Of a stretch of DNA of 12,473 bases, positions 1 to 5,878 are shown in pieces. The notes beneath the pieces were generated by a model. The model was given only the letters and a program-made list of their open reading frames with translations. It had not been told where the DNA came from and made no database searches. Both the position numbers and the translations under genes were made by a program. Numbering within the stretch: the first letter of the stretch is position 1; each line of letters begins with the position of its first letter. The DNA lies in contig DKGG01000013.1 in the NCBI GenBank assembly GCA_002453155.1, positions 1 to 12,473 of the forward strand. Reading direction: 5' to 3'. Source of the DNA: Bdellovibrionaceae bacterium UBA6776 (lineage in GTDB: Bacteria; Bdellovibrionota; Bdellovibrionia; Bdellovibrionales; UBA1609).

Positions 1-44
1 CTAGATCCTAAGTCTAGCGTGTCTGCCAATTCCACCACAGGCGC
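1..44 (-). tRNA. tRNA-Leu (anticodon UAG), 5' part, cut by the window edge
   Basis: Read on the minus strand, the 44 visible bases fold as the 5' half of a class II leucine tRNA: a 7-nt acceptor strand GCGCCTG, TG, a 3-bp D stem GTG/CAC around a GAATTGGCAGA loop, then a perfect 5-bp anticodon stem CTAGA/TCTAG around the loop CTTAGGA. The anticodon is UAG (plus-strand bases 8-10), which reads CUA and probably other CUN leucine codons. The variable arm, T arm and 3' end lie outside the window. It is on the same strand as gcvT-gcvH, but a terminator-like hairpin after gcvH suggests separate transcription. Confidence 0.9.
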
Positions 45-64
45 AAACGTAAATTGTCAAAGCG

Positions 65-126
65 GCCTTCGGCATCCTAAGTCTAGGTAACTCTATAGAG
101 TTACCTGCCAATTCCACCACAGGCGC
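65..126 (-). pseudogene. decayed tandem copy of the tRNA-Leu gene
   Basis: This repeats the tRNA-Leu beside it. Bases 106-127 match 24-45 exactly (acceptor strand, 5' D stem and most of the D loop), and 74-86 match 5-17 (anticodon 5' stem and loop). The 82-nt offset is about one tRNA-Leu length, so a tandem duplication is likely. It cannot fold as a tRNA. The bases that should close the D stem are replaced by a longer palindromic stretch, the 3' strand of the anticodon stem is missing, and after a GCCGAAGGC variable-arm-like hairpin there is no T arm or 3' acceptor strand. It lies just upstream of the intact copy and would be transcribed with it. Confidence 0.75.
85..106. repeat. 22-bp perfect palindrome inside the tRNA-Leu pseudogene
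   Basis: The two 11-nt halves are exact reverse complements; the left half is AGGTAACTCTA. It replaces the 3' strand of the D stem in the decayed tRNA copy, where the intact copy has only six bases between the shared blocks. In RNA it would form a hairpin; in DNA it could be a dimer-binding site. Nothing else in the window resembles it, and its origin is unknown. Confidence 0.8.
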
Positions 127-129
127 ATG

Positions 130-169
130 AAAAGAGATCCGAGTTTAATAATATCTCCCTCGAAATCTC
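130..169 (-). terminator. probable intrinsic terminator after gcvH
   Basis: Ten bases after the gcvH stop, on the minus strand, GAGATTTCGAG can pair with CTCGGATCTC around a 15-nt AT-rich loop, giving about ten base pairs including two G-U pairs and one bulged C. TTTTC follows. This would end the gcvT-gcvH transcript before the tRNA genes. The stem is imperfect and the U run short, so termination may be partial. Confidence 0.5.
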
Positions 170-178
170 AAGCTTTAA

Positions 179-568
179 TTACTTGTTGATGAGCTTTTTA
201 TAATCTGGAGCGCGCATCAAGTTGGCCAATTCTTTCTCCGTATCCATCTCGATGCGGATCAACCAGCCATTGTTCATAGGATCATCATTCAATGTCCCTG
301 GATCATCCACCACAGTGGTGTTCACTTCAATCACGGTTCCAGACACAGGAGCAACCAAGTCACTCACTGCTTTCACACTTTCAACCACTCCGAAGGGCTC
401 ATTCTGAGTGACCTTTTGACCTTCTTCCGGAAGCTCCACATAAACCACTTCGCCCAAAGTGTCTTGAGCATATTCGGTGATTCCCACAGTGACGATGTTC
501 TCGTCCACTTGGGCCCACTCGTGATCCTTGGTGTAGTAATTTTCCTCTGGAACTCTAAAATTGGCCAT
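179..568 (-). CDS. gcvH: glycine cleavage system H protein
   Basis: GcvH is the lipoyl-carrier protein of the glycine cleavage system. Its lipoyl-lysine arm shuttles the aminomethyl group from glycine decarboxylase (P) to the T protein and is reoxidised by lipoamide dehydrogenase. The 129-residue length is typical. The lipoylation motif ESVKAVSD places the modified lysine at residue 66, preceded by the usual GEVVYVELPE segment and followed by APVSG. The C-terminal NNGWLIRIE block and the LMRAPDYKKL end are also characteristic. The ATG start has AAGGAG about seven bases upstream. It lies 16 bases after gcvT, so the two are co-transcribed. The gene that usually follows, gcvP, is not there; a terminator-like hairpin and tRNA-Leu sequences come next. 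Confidence 0.97.
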   Translation of the reverse strand: MANFRVPEENYYTKDHEWAQVDENIVTVGITEYAQDTLGEVVYVELPEEGQKVTQNEPFGVVESVKAVSDLVAPVSGTVIEVNTTVVDDPGTLNDDPMNNGWLIRIEMDTEKELANLMRAPDYKKLINK

Positions 569-584
569 AGACCCTCTCCTTAAA

Positions 585-1685
585 CTATCCCTTTGAAATA
601 AAGGGAGTTTTTACCACCTGTGCTTGGACTTTGCGACCTCTAATTTCAACAAAAATCTCCGAACCCTCTTTGGAAAAGGCTTTCGGGACATAGGCGATGC
701 CGATATTTTCAGCAAGGCTTGGGGACGGCGTTCCACTGGTCACCACTCCCATGGCTTCTCCACTTTCACTCACCACCGGATAGCCCGCTCGAGCAATCCC
801 ACGGTCCTTCATCAAAAAGCCCACCAACTTTTGCTCCAAGGCTTTGCTTTTTCCTTCAAGGAGCTTGTCCTTGCCCACAAAATCTTTCGCATCGGGTTTG
901 ATCACCCAACCCAATCCCGCCGAGTAAGGATTCAACTCATCATTCAGCTCATGACCGTAAAGGGGATATTTCATCTCTGTGCGCAGAGTGTCCCGAGCTC
1001 CCAACCCAATGGGTTCCGCTCCAAAGGTTTTGCCCTTTTCCAAAAAGGCTTCCCAAAGAGGAGCCGTTAAAGCCCAAGGAACAAAGATCTCTCCTCCATC
1101 TTCGCCGGTATAACCGGTGCGAGCCACAATCAACTCTTGGCCCTGCCAAGGAATGCGCTTCAAGGTGAAGCTTTTCATGTCAGAGATCTTCTCTCCAAAC
1201 ACCACATCCAAAAGCTCCAAAGCCTTTGGCCCCTGAACCGCCACCTGACCCCACATCAAACTTTCGTTTTCAATCTCTGCACCTTGATTGTGCTTTTGAA
1301 CAAAGGCCCAATCTTTATCGGTGTTGGCCGCGTTCACACACAAAAGGTAATCTTGATTTTTCTCAAGACAGTAAACGATCAGGTCATCCACCACTCCCCC
1401 CTGTTCATTCACAAACAAAGAGTACTGAGCCTGCCCACTTTCAAGTTTCCCCACGTCGTTGCTGGTCAACCACTGACAGGTGGTCAAAGCCTTGGGTCCT
1501 TTGACCCGAATTTCACCCATGTGGGAAACATCAAAAAGCCCCACCTGAGAGCGCACATTCAAGTGCTCTTCTTTCAGTCCGCGGTACTGCACAGGCATCA
1601 ACCAGCCTGCAAACGGGACCATTTTTCCACCTAAATTTTTATGAAGAGAGGCCAGAGGGGTCTCTCGTAAGTTTTGATCTGTCAT
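585..1685 (-). CDS. gcvT: glycine cleavage system T protein (aminomethyltransferase)
   Basis: GcvT takes the aminomethyl group from lipoylated GcvH and, with tetrahydrofolate, releases ammonia and forms 5,10-methylene-tetrahydrofolate in the cytoplasm. The 366-residue length is normal. Visible family motifs are LFDVSHMGEI (50-59), GGVVDDLIVY (96-105, containing the catalytic aspartate at about 101), ARTGYTGEDGGEIFV (188-202), GLGARDTLRTEMKYPLYGHEL up to about 247, and the C-terminal GVVTSGTPSPSL (313-324). The ATG start matches the usual MTxxxLxxTPLxxLH opening, although its Shine-Dalgarno is weak (ACGAG). It is the first gene of gcvT-gcvH and is divergent from the lipoprotein transglycosylase gene. 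The gap is too short for a glycine riboswitch and I see none. Confidence 0.97.
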   Translation of the reverse strand: MTDQNLRETPLASLHKNLGGKMVPFAGWLMPVQYRGLKEEHLNVRSQVGLFDVSHMGEIRVKGPKALTTCQWLTSNDVGKLESGQAQYSLFVNEQGGVVDDLIVYCLEKNQDYLLCVNAANTDKDWAFVQKHNQGAEIENESLMWGQVAVQGPKALELLDVVFGEKISDMKSFTLKRIPWQGQELIVARTGYTGEDGGEIFVPWALTAPLWEAFLEKGKTFGAEPIGLGARDTLRTEMKYPLYGHELNDELNPYSAGLGWVIKPDAKDFVGKDKLLEGKSKALEQKLVGFLMKDRGIARAGYPVVSESGEAMGVVTSGTPSPSLAENIGIAYVPKAFSKEGSEIFVEIRGRKVQAQVVKTPFISKG

Positions 1686-1818
1686 GAGCTCGTTCTAGAA
1701 AAAGGGCCGAATATTGTCACTTGTTTTGTCAGAGTTTCAGGGTCTCAGGTACGTTCTGGGCCTATAAGCCCCCACAGATTGGTTGTTTCCTTGCTCTTAC
1801 CAGGGGTTGGAGGAAGCT

Positions 1819-3975
1819 ATGCACTTTGATTTTAAAAAACTCATGCTCTCAATCAGCTTGATGCAGCTTATGGCCTGTGCTCCCTCCCATTACACCGACC
1901 ACAACACCAGCTCCTTTAAAGACCACACCGGTCACACCACCGAAGACGGTCGTGATTTTACGGCTGGAAACGAACCCCGCCTTGAAACCGAAAAAGTTCG
2001 CATTCTTGAAGAGGAAGCCCCTCCTCAAAAGCCCAAGTCCGGGTCTAAAGAAGAAATCTTACAACCAAAGAACGACCCGAAGCCGGTTCATCAAGAAAAA
2101 GGTGCTCCTGAAAAGGTCAGCCCCCGCGGGCAAGAAAATGTGGATCAGTACAAGCAACCAGAGTTTAGCTTTCGAAAGTCCTTCCTAAAATTTAAATTTT
2201 TGCGCTACGAAGCCGATTCGAAAAAACCTGTGCGTTTGGGAACTCAAAGTTTTTCTTTGCAGGGTTTTTTTAAAGAGGGCTCGTCTCAAGGTTTTTGGAT
2301 GGGCTTTTCTGGGAAGCTTCAGAAAACAGATCAAGGCTTTACTCTTCAAACCACCAACTCCACTCACAGTGATTTTAAACTGACCGGTTCTCTTTCAAAC
2401 ATTCAAGACAATGCCTTGGAAGGTCGTTTTGAAATTCAAAGAGTGTCCACCAATGAAACCGTAACCGTTTTGTACCGTGCTTATGAGGCCAATTTAAAAG
2501 TCAAAACTCCCCGCTCAAAAAATCTGGCAGAACACGTCAATTTGACTCAAAAAATTCAAAATCTAAAGACACATACCAAAGCGTGGGTGAATGATTTTGT
2601 GATTCCCTTTGGAACATCGACATTTGACATTTCTATCATTCAAAAAATCACTGTCACCGAAAAAGCAACACCCACTAACAACGCACCTGAAGCTGCTCAA
2701 AAAGAAGAAGAGCCCGTTTGGAAGGATCTTCTCAAGTTTGAAGGTCGATCTGTAGAGACAGACAACACTCAGACCGAAAAAATAGAGCCCAATCAGGCTT
2801 TTCTGAGTCAAGATTTGGGAGAGATGAAGCTGGTCGGTAACTCCGAAGGCGAAGATGCAAAAACCATTTCTTTAAATCTGAAAGATGACAAAGGCGAAGA
2901 CACCGAAATTCTCTTAGATGTGGACCGCCCCACAACTTTGACTCCCGAGCAAAAAAAGCAACAGGAAGAACAAGAGAAAAAGGACGACGAAGAAATTAAC
3001 AAAATGCTTCAAGAGCTGACTCCTCCTGATCAGGAGGAAGAGCAAACGGAGCCCGAAGTGGAAGAGCCTGTCGTGGAAGAACCTGCCGCAGAGGTTCCGG
3101 CCCCTGTCGAAGACACTCAAAGCTCTGTAGATGGTAAAATCATCATTCCTGAAGAGGTGCTGGATTTCCATGGGCAACACCCTATCTCGCTTCCTGACTC
3201 GAACAACAGCCCATCTCAGTCGCGAGGGAACAACTCCGAAAGTTATTTGTCCGCTTCCCAAGGACGGGTTGCACTTTCCATGGCCAAAGACATGGACAAC
3301 ACTTACTCCATTCCTAAAGTAAAGAGTGCAATCAAAGATTTGCTTCGCAAAGAATCTTCAAGTTTGAAAAAGTATTTTAAATTTGCAAACCCCTTCCGCG
3401 GATTGATCAAGTCCATTGCGAAGGCCTACGATGTGGTTCCTCAGTTTGTTTACCTGACCTTCTTAGAATCCCAGTATTTTAGAGGCGGAACTTACAAACC
3501 GGTGGTTTCTTCCACAGAAACCTCCACCGGAGCCTTTCAGATTAATGTGCAAACAGCGACTCATTTAAGAATGAAATTTCAAAGAAACTCCATTGGTGCG
3601 AGGCCCGCTTCATGGGACGAACGCATGTATTTCGCTCCTTCCGCCTGTGCGGCCGCCAAATACATTGGGCAGCATGCGAAAAGATTTTCAAATGACAAAG
3701 CTCTTGCATTCTTGGCCTACAACCGAGGAGCAGGTAAAACCGCTCAGTACGCTCGAAACTATGGTTACAGCTACAAAGAAATTTCTCGGAGAAACTTTGC
3801 CGGGTCCCATTACATCAATAAAGTTCTGGCCGTGTACTTTGTGGCCGGAAAATACAAAGGCTCAAAATTTGACAGCGGATCCAGTGCTCCCACTCAACTT
3901 CCCAGTCGCTGGGTGTTTCCTTCGGGAAGCATCAAAGACTCCAACTGTCAGCAAGCCACCGCCGCTTACCGCTAG
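1819..3975 (+). CDS. large lipoprotein with C-terminal lytic transglycosylase domain
   Basis: Predicted 718-residue murein-cleaving enzyme anchored to a membrane by lipid. I chose the ATG at 1819 because GGAGGA sits just upstream and a type II signal follows at once: basic FKK, a hydrophobic stretch, then the lipobox LMAC with lipidated Cys20. A TTG start 12 codons upstream has neither. After the lipobox come a charged low-complexity stretch, a probable beta-rich region (about 110-250), an acidic Pro/Glu-rich linker (about 375-434), and a GH23-type SLT domain (about 524-690). The domain shows LES with catalytic Glu550, STGAFQIN (569-576) and AYNRGAGKT (633-641), as in the Slt/MltD families. 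Known SLT enzymes form 1,6-anhydro-muropeptides. The N-terminal half is unrecognised. The stop codon overlaps that of convergent folD. Confidence 0.9.
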   Translation: MHFDFKKLMLSISLMQLMACAPSHYTDHNTSSFKDHTGHTTEDGRDFTAGNEPRLETEKVRILEEEAPPQKPKSGSKEEILQPKNDPKPVHQEKGAPEKVSPRGQENVDQYKQPEFSFRKSFLKFKFLRYEADSKKPVRLGTQSFSLQGFFKEGSSQGFWMGFSGKLQKTDQGFTLQTTNSTHSDFKLTGSLSNIQDNALEGRFEIQRVSTNETVTVLYRAYEANLKVKTPRSKNLAEHVNLTQKIQNLKTHTKAWVNDFVIPFGTSTFDISIIQKITVTEKATPTNNAPEAAQKEEEPVWKDLLKFEGRSVETDNTQTEKIEPNQAFLSQDLGEMKLVGNSEGEDAKTISLNLKDDKGEDTEILLDVDRPTTLTPEQKKQQEEQEKKDDEEINKMLQELTPPDQEEEQTEPEVEEPVVEEPAAEVPAPVEDTQSSVDGKIIIPEEVLDFHGQHPISLPDSNNSPSQSRGNNSESYLSASQGRVALSMAKDMDNTYSIPKVKSAIKDLLRKESSSLKKYFKFANPFRGLIKSIAKAYDVVPQFVYLTFLESQYFRGGTYKPVVSSTETSTGAFQINVQTATHLRMKFQRNSIGARPASWDERMYFAPSACAAAKYIGQHAKRFSNDKALAFLAYNRGAGKTAQYARNYGYSYKEISRRNFAGSHYINKVLAVYFVAGKYKGSKFDSGSSAPTQLPSRWVFPSGSIKDSNCQQATAAYR

Positions 3976-4856
3976 TTCGAATGAAGGCGGTAAAGATCTA
4001 AGGTGTTAGAGAGCAGCATCGTAATGGTCATCGGGCCCACTCCACCAGGAACTGGAGTCGCCGCAGCCACCTGGCCTTCCAACTCATCAAAGCGCACATC
4101 TCCACAAAGTTTGCCCTGATCTCGGTGAATCCCCACATCAATCACCACCGAATCTTTCTTGAAGTCCTCTCGGCCCAAAAGCAAAGGACGTCCGGCCGCA
4201 ACCACGACCACATCGCTTTCAAGCAAAATCTGCCTCATGTTTAAGGTCTTTGAGTGGCACATGGTCACCGTCGCATCTCCTTGAAGAAGCATCAGACCCA
4301 TGGGTTTACCGACAATTTCACTGCGCCCCACCACGGCGGCTCGGGCCCCTTGAATGGGAATTTCGTAATATTTTAAAATTTCCATCACCCCTGATGGAGT
4401 GCAGGGCTTCGTTCGTGGACGCCCTGCCCACAACAGTCCTAAATTTTCTGCAGTCAGGCAGTCCGCATCCTTCATGGGATCCACCCAGGTCAAAACTTCG
4501 TCTGAAGACAAGTGCTCCGGCAAAGGCAACTGAACCAAGATTCCATCAATGGCTTCATTCTGATTGAATTCTTCAATCTTCTTCTTCAAATCCTCTTTTG
4601 TGAGAGTTGCTGGTGCCTGGTACTCAAAAGACTCAATTCCAACTTCTTTACAGGCCTTAATTTTATGGCGCACATAGACCTGGCTTGCGGGATCGTCTCC
4701 AACAATGATGACCGCCAGCCCCGGGGAACGTTTTCCTTGCTCTTTGAACTCGGCCACTTGGGCCCGGATTTGGTTCCTGAGGTGCTTTGAGACCAACTTT
4801 CCATCCAAAACTTTCACGGTCACATCCTTTATCGAAGTTAGGGCATTGTCGCTCAT
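3972..4856 (-). CDS. folD: bifunctional methylene-THF dehydrogenase / methenyl-THF cyclohydrolase
   Basis: FolD interconverts 5,10-methylene-THF and 10-formyl-THF using NADP, supplying C1 units for purine and formyl-Met synthesis. Visible motifs are YVRHKIKACKEVGI (61-74, with the catalytic Tyr61/Lys65 pair), DGILVQLPLP (104-113), DADCLT (130-135, where DVDGF is usual), KPCTPSG (150-156), the nucleotide-binding VVGRSEIVGKPM (175-186) and TPVPGGVGPMT (267-277). The coordinates give the ATG with the longest frame. A GTG at 4817 (residue 14) may be the true start: AAAGGA lies seven bases before it and the protein would begin VKVLDGK, as FolD proteins usually do, whereas the ATG has no clear Shine-Dalgarno. 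It overlaps the transglycosylase stop by 4 bp and is functionally linked to gcvT-gcvH on the same strand. Confidence 0.96.
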   Translation of the reverse strand: MSDNALTSIKDVTVKVLDGKLVSKHLRNQIRAQVAEFKEQGKRSPGLAVIIVGDDPASQVYVRHKIKACKEVGIESFEYQAPATLTKEDLKKKIEEFNQNEAIDGILVQLPLPEHLSSDEVLTWVDPMKDADCLTAENLGLLWAGRPRTKPCTPSGVMEILKYYEIPIQGARAAVVGRSEIVGKPMGLMLLQGDATVTMCHSKTLNMRQILLESDVVVVAAGRPLLLGREDFKKDSVVIDVGIHRDQGKLCGDVRFDELEGQVAAATPVPGGVGPMTITMLLSNTLDLYRLHSN

Positions 4857-4930
4857 CTTCAGCCACAGTCCACATTTGACCGCTCGCAGGATTTCCCTTA
4901 CAAAAGAAGAAACCCCGAGGAGGAGACCCC

Positions 4931-5152
4931 ATGGCTGAAAAGGTAAAACTTTCTGAAGACGGATCCAGTATCGATTTTGTTCAAAGTGATTCTCTTCCCT
5001 CCTCTCTCAAAAAATTTCGTCAAAGCCCTGAAATCGAAGGTTTTTATCGCTTCGTCTATGAAAATGACCTTCAATCCGAAGCTCTTGTGGTTTTGGATCA
5101 AATCATCGATCGCCGCAAAAACGAAAAAGCCACCAAAAGAAAATCCAAATAA
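4931..5152 (+). CDS. small basic hypothetical protein
   Basis: A 73-residue hydrophilic protein that I do not recognise. The reading frame is supported by a strong purine-rich Shine-Dalgarno (GAGGAGGAG) five bases before the ATG. There is no signal peptide or membrane segment, so it is presumably cytoplasmic. A short N-terminal part with Asp/Ser is followed by a probable helical region (about 24-63) with an amphipathic EALVVLDQIIDRR helix, and a very basic tail (KATKRKSK) that could contact nucleic acid or membrane. It is divergent from folD and separated from the pilin operon by about 100 bases holding two inverted repeats, so it is probably a single-gene unit. A longer open frame on the opposite strand at the same place has no comparable start signal. 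Confidence 0.7.
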   Translation: MAEKVKLSEDGSSIDFVQSDSLPSSLKKFRQSPEIEGFYRFVYENDLQSEALVVLDQIIDRRKNEKATKRKSK

Positions 5153-5177
5153 TTTGTCCGACCGCAATTCGGACAAA
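5153..5177. repeat. perfect 9-bp inverted repeat after the small ORF
   Basis: TTTGTCCGA and TCGGACAAA are exact reverse complements separated by seven bases, starting at the base after the stop codon of the small gene. T bases are on the 5' side and A bases on the 3' side, and no T run follows on the plus strand, so it is a poor intrinsic terminator. A 25-bp operator for a dimeric regulator of the pilin operon, or a transcript-end stabilising hairpin, are alternatives. The right arm overlaps a GACAAA-N17-GATAAT promoter-like pair (5172-5200). Confidence 0.6.
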
Positions 5178-5200
5178 ACGTTGCTCGCACACCTGATAAT
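5172..5200 (+). promoter_or_regulatory. possible sigma-70-type promoter of the pilin operon
   Basis: GACAAA (5172-5177) and GATAAT (5195-5200, preceded by CT) are 17 bases apart, 57 bases upstream of the pilin start. The -35 match is partial (three of six to TTGACA) and lies in the right arm of a perfect inverted repeat, which would allow repression by a bound dimer. The call rests on sequence match alone. Confidence 0.3.
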
Positions 5201-5230
5201 TTTCAATTCCCTCTGATCCCTTCTTTGCAT

Positions 5231-5254
5231 CGAATCTCTTCAAAAGGAGATTCG
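5231..5254 (+). promoter_or_regulatory. hairpin sequestering the pilin ribosome binding site
   Basis: CGAATCTC (5231-5238) is the exact reverse complement of GAGATTCG (5247-5254), with an 8-base gap, one more possible T-G pair and a loop of about six bases. The pilin Shine-Dalgarno AAAGGAG (5243-5249) lies half in the loop and half in the 3' arm, and the ATG is at 5257. When folded, the GGAG core is paired, so initiation could depend on melting, a binding protein or an antisense RNA. No other start in the window shows such an arrangement on inspection. Confidence 0.55.
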
Positions 5255-5256
5255 CA

Positions 5257-5532
5257 ATGGGACATTTTCAATTTTTTCGCAAACCGTTTTCAAACCAAAA
5301 AGGCCAAGGCCTTTTGGAATACATCATCTTGGTTGCTCTTGTGGGAGTGGCCACCATGGGAATGGTTCGCATCCTTCAGCACTCTTTGAGAGCCAACTTC
5401 GCCAATGTGATCTTCGCCCTTCAAGATGACTCTCGCAGAAAAGTTTCTGCGGAAAAAATCACCGATGAGGATCTGAAAAAAGCCGACTTTGGGGATTTCA
5501 TGAATGGCGCCTCTTCAAAGTCTAAAGAATAA
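5257..5532 (+). CDS. Flp/type IVb-like pilin
   Basis: A 91-residue prepilin of the Flp type. The leader ends KG (Gly16) and is followed by QGLLEY, so Glu21 and Tyr22 fall at +5 and +6, the diagnostic G-XXXXEY processing site of Flp pilins cut by a TadV/CpaA-type peptidase. A hydrophobic helix follows (about 19-40, YIILVALVGVATMGMV), then a short hydrophilic, charged C-terminus (about 50-91) that is longer than in minimal Flp pilins. AAAGGAG is eight bases upstream of the ATG, within a hairpin. It is the first gene of a five-gene overlapping set, overlaps the next gene by 29 bases and is probably the major subunit. A pseudopilin-type role instead of a surface fibre is possible. Confidence 0.85.
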   Translation: MGHFQFFRKPFSNQKGQGLLEYIILVALVGVATMGMVRILQHSLRANFANVIFALQDDSRRKVSAEKITDEDLKKADFGDFMNGASSKSKE

Positions 5533-5878
5533 CCGCGGCCAAGCCCTGCTCGAGAATGTTGTATGTCTAGGCCTGTTTATCACCTCTACCACCCTTGCAC
5601 TTTCTTTGGGTTATCTGTTGATGACCCAAATGAGACTTCATTTCGAAGCTCAAGAGTTTCTGTTTTGCCGAAACCAAGAGGGACAAAGTTTTGGAAGTTG
5701 CAAAATTCAATTCAAAGAAAAATCAAAAGACTATTTAATCTGGGGACACCTCAAGGAGGTTCGCGCTTCCAGTTTGGAAGATATAAAAATCATTTGGTCA
5801 CTCGGGGATTTTCGTTTCAAAGTTCAACGCCGCATCCATTGGAAATCCCTCACTCGCAAAAGGGTTTTGTCACCTTAA
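5504..5878 (+). CDS. TadE-like minor prepilin
   Basis: A 124-residue protein with a second prepilin-type N-terminus: NNRG (Gly12) then QALLEN, which puts Glu17 at +5, followed by a hydrophobic helix (about 15-40). TadE/TadF proteins have this arrangement and are processed by the same peptidase as Flp. The remaining 80 residues are soluble, with two cysteines near the middle (in FLFCRNQ and GSCKIQF, about 13 residues apart) that could form a disulfide. It begins 29 bases before the pilin gene ends, which suggests translational coupling; only a weak GGGGA lies upstream. It is too divergent for a firm TadE/TadF assignment. Confidence 0.72.
   Translation: MAPLQSLKNNRGQALLENVVCLGLFITSTTLALSLGYLLMTQMRLHFEAQEFLFCRNQEGQSFGSCKIQFKEKSKDYLIWGHLKEVRASSLEDIKIIWSLGDFRFKVQRRIHWKSLTRKRVLSP

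Noticed and set aside
45..61. TTGACA at 61-56 (minus strand) as a promoter for the tRNA-Leu
   Set aside because: A -10 box at the right spacing would fall inside the tRNA itself; no match is present there.
624..1634. Open frames on the plus strand across gcvT (148, 165 and 92 residues)
   Set aside because: They are antisense to a strongly recognised gene and have no family motifs or start signals.
1783..1818. TTG start adding 12 residues to the transglycosylase lipoprotein
   Set aside because: It has no Shine-Dalgarno and would put residues before the signal peptide. The ATG at 1819 has GGAGGA and a correct lipoprotein signal.
1686..1818. Glycine riboswitch upstream of gcvT
   Set aside because: The gcvT leader is under 100 bases before the divergent gene begins, and no paired aptamer structure is evident. 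A minus-strand CTGAAA/CAATAT pair 18 bases apart is too weak to call a promoter.
4898..5230. 110-residue minus-strand frame over the small basic protein gene
   Set aside because: No convincing start signal; the plus-strand frame has a strong Shine-Dalgarno.
5563..5838. Open frame upstream of and in frame with the third prepilin-like gene (335 residues in total)
   Set aside because: It overlaps the TadE-like gene in another frame, and its translation there has no coherent motifs. The prepilin leader begins near 5839.
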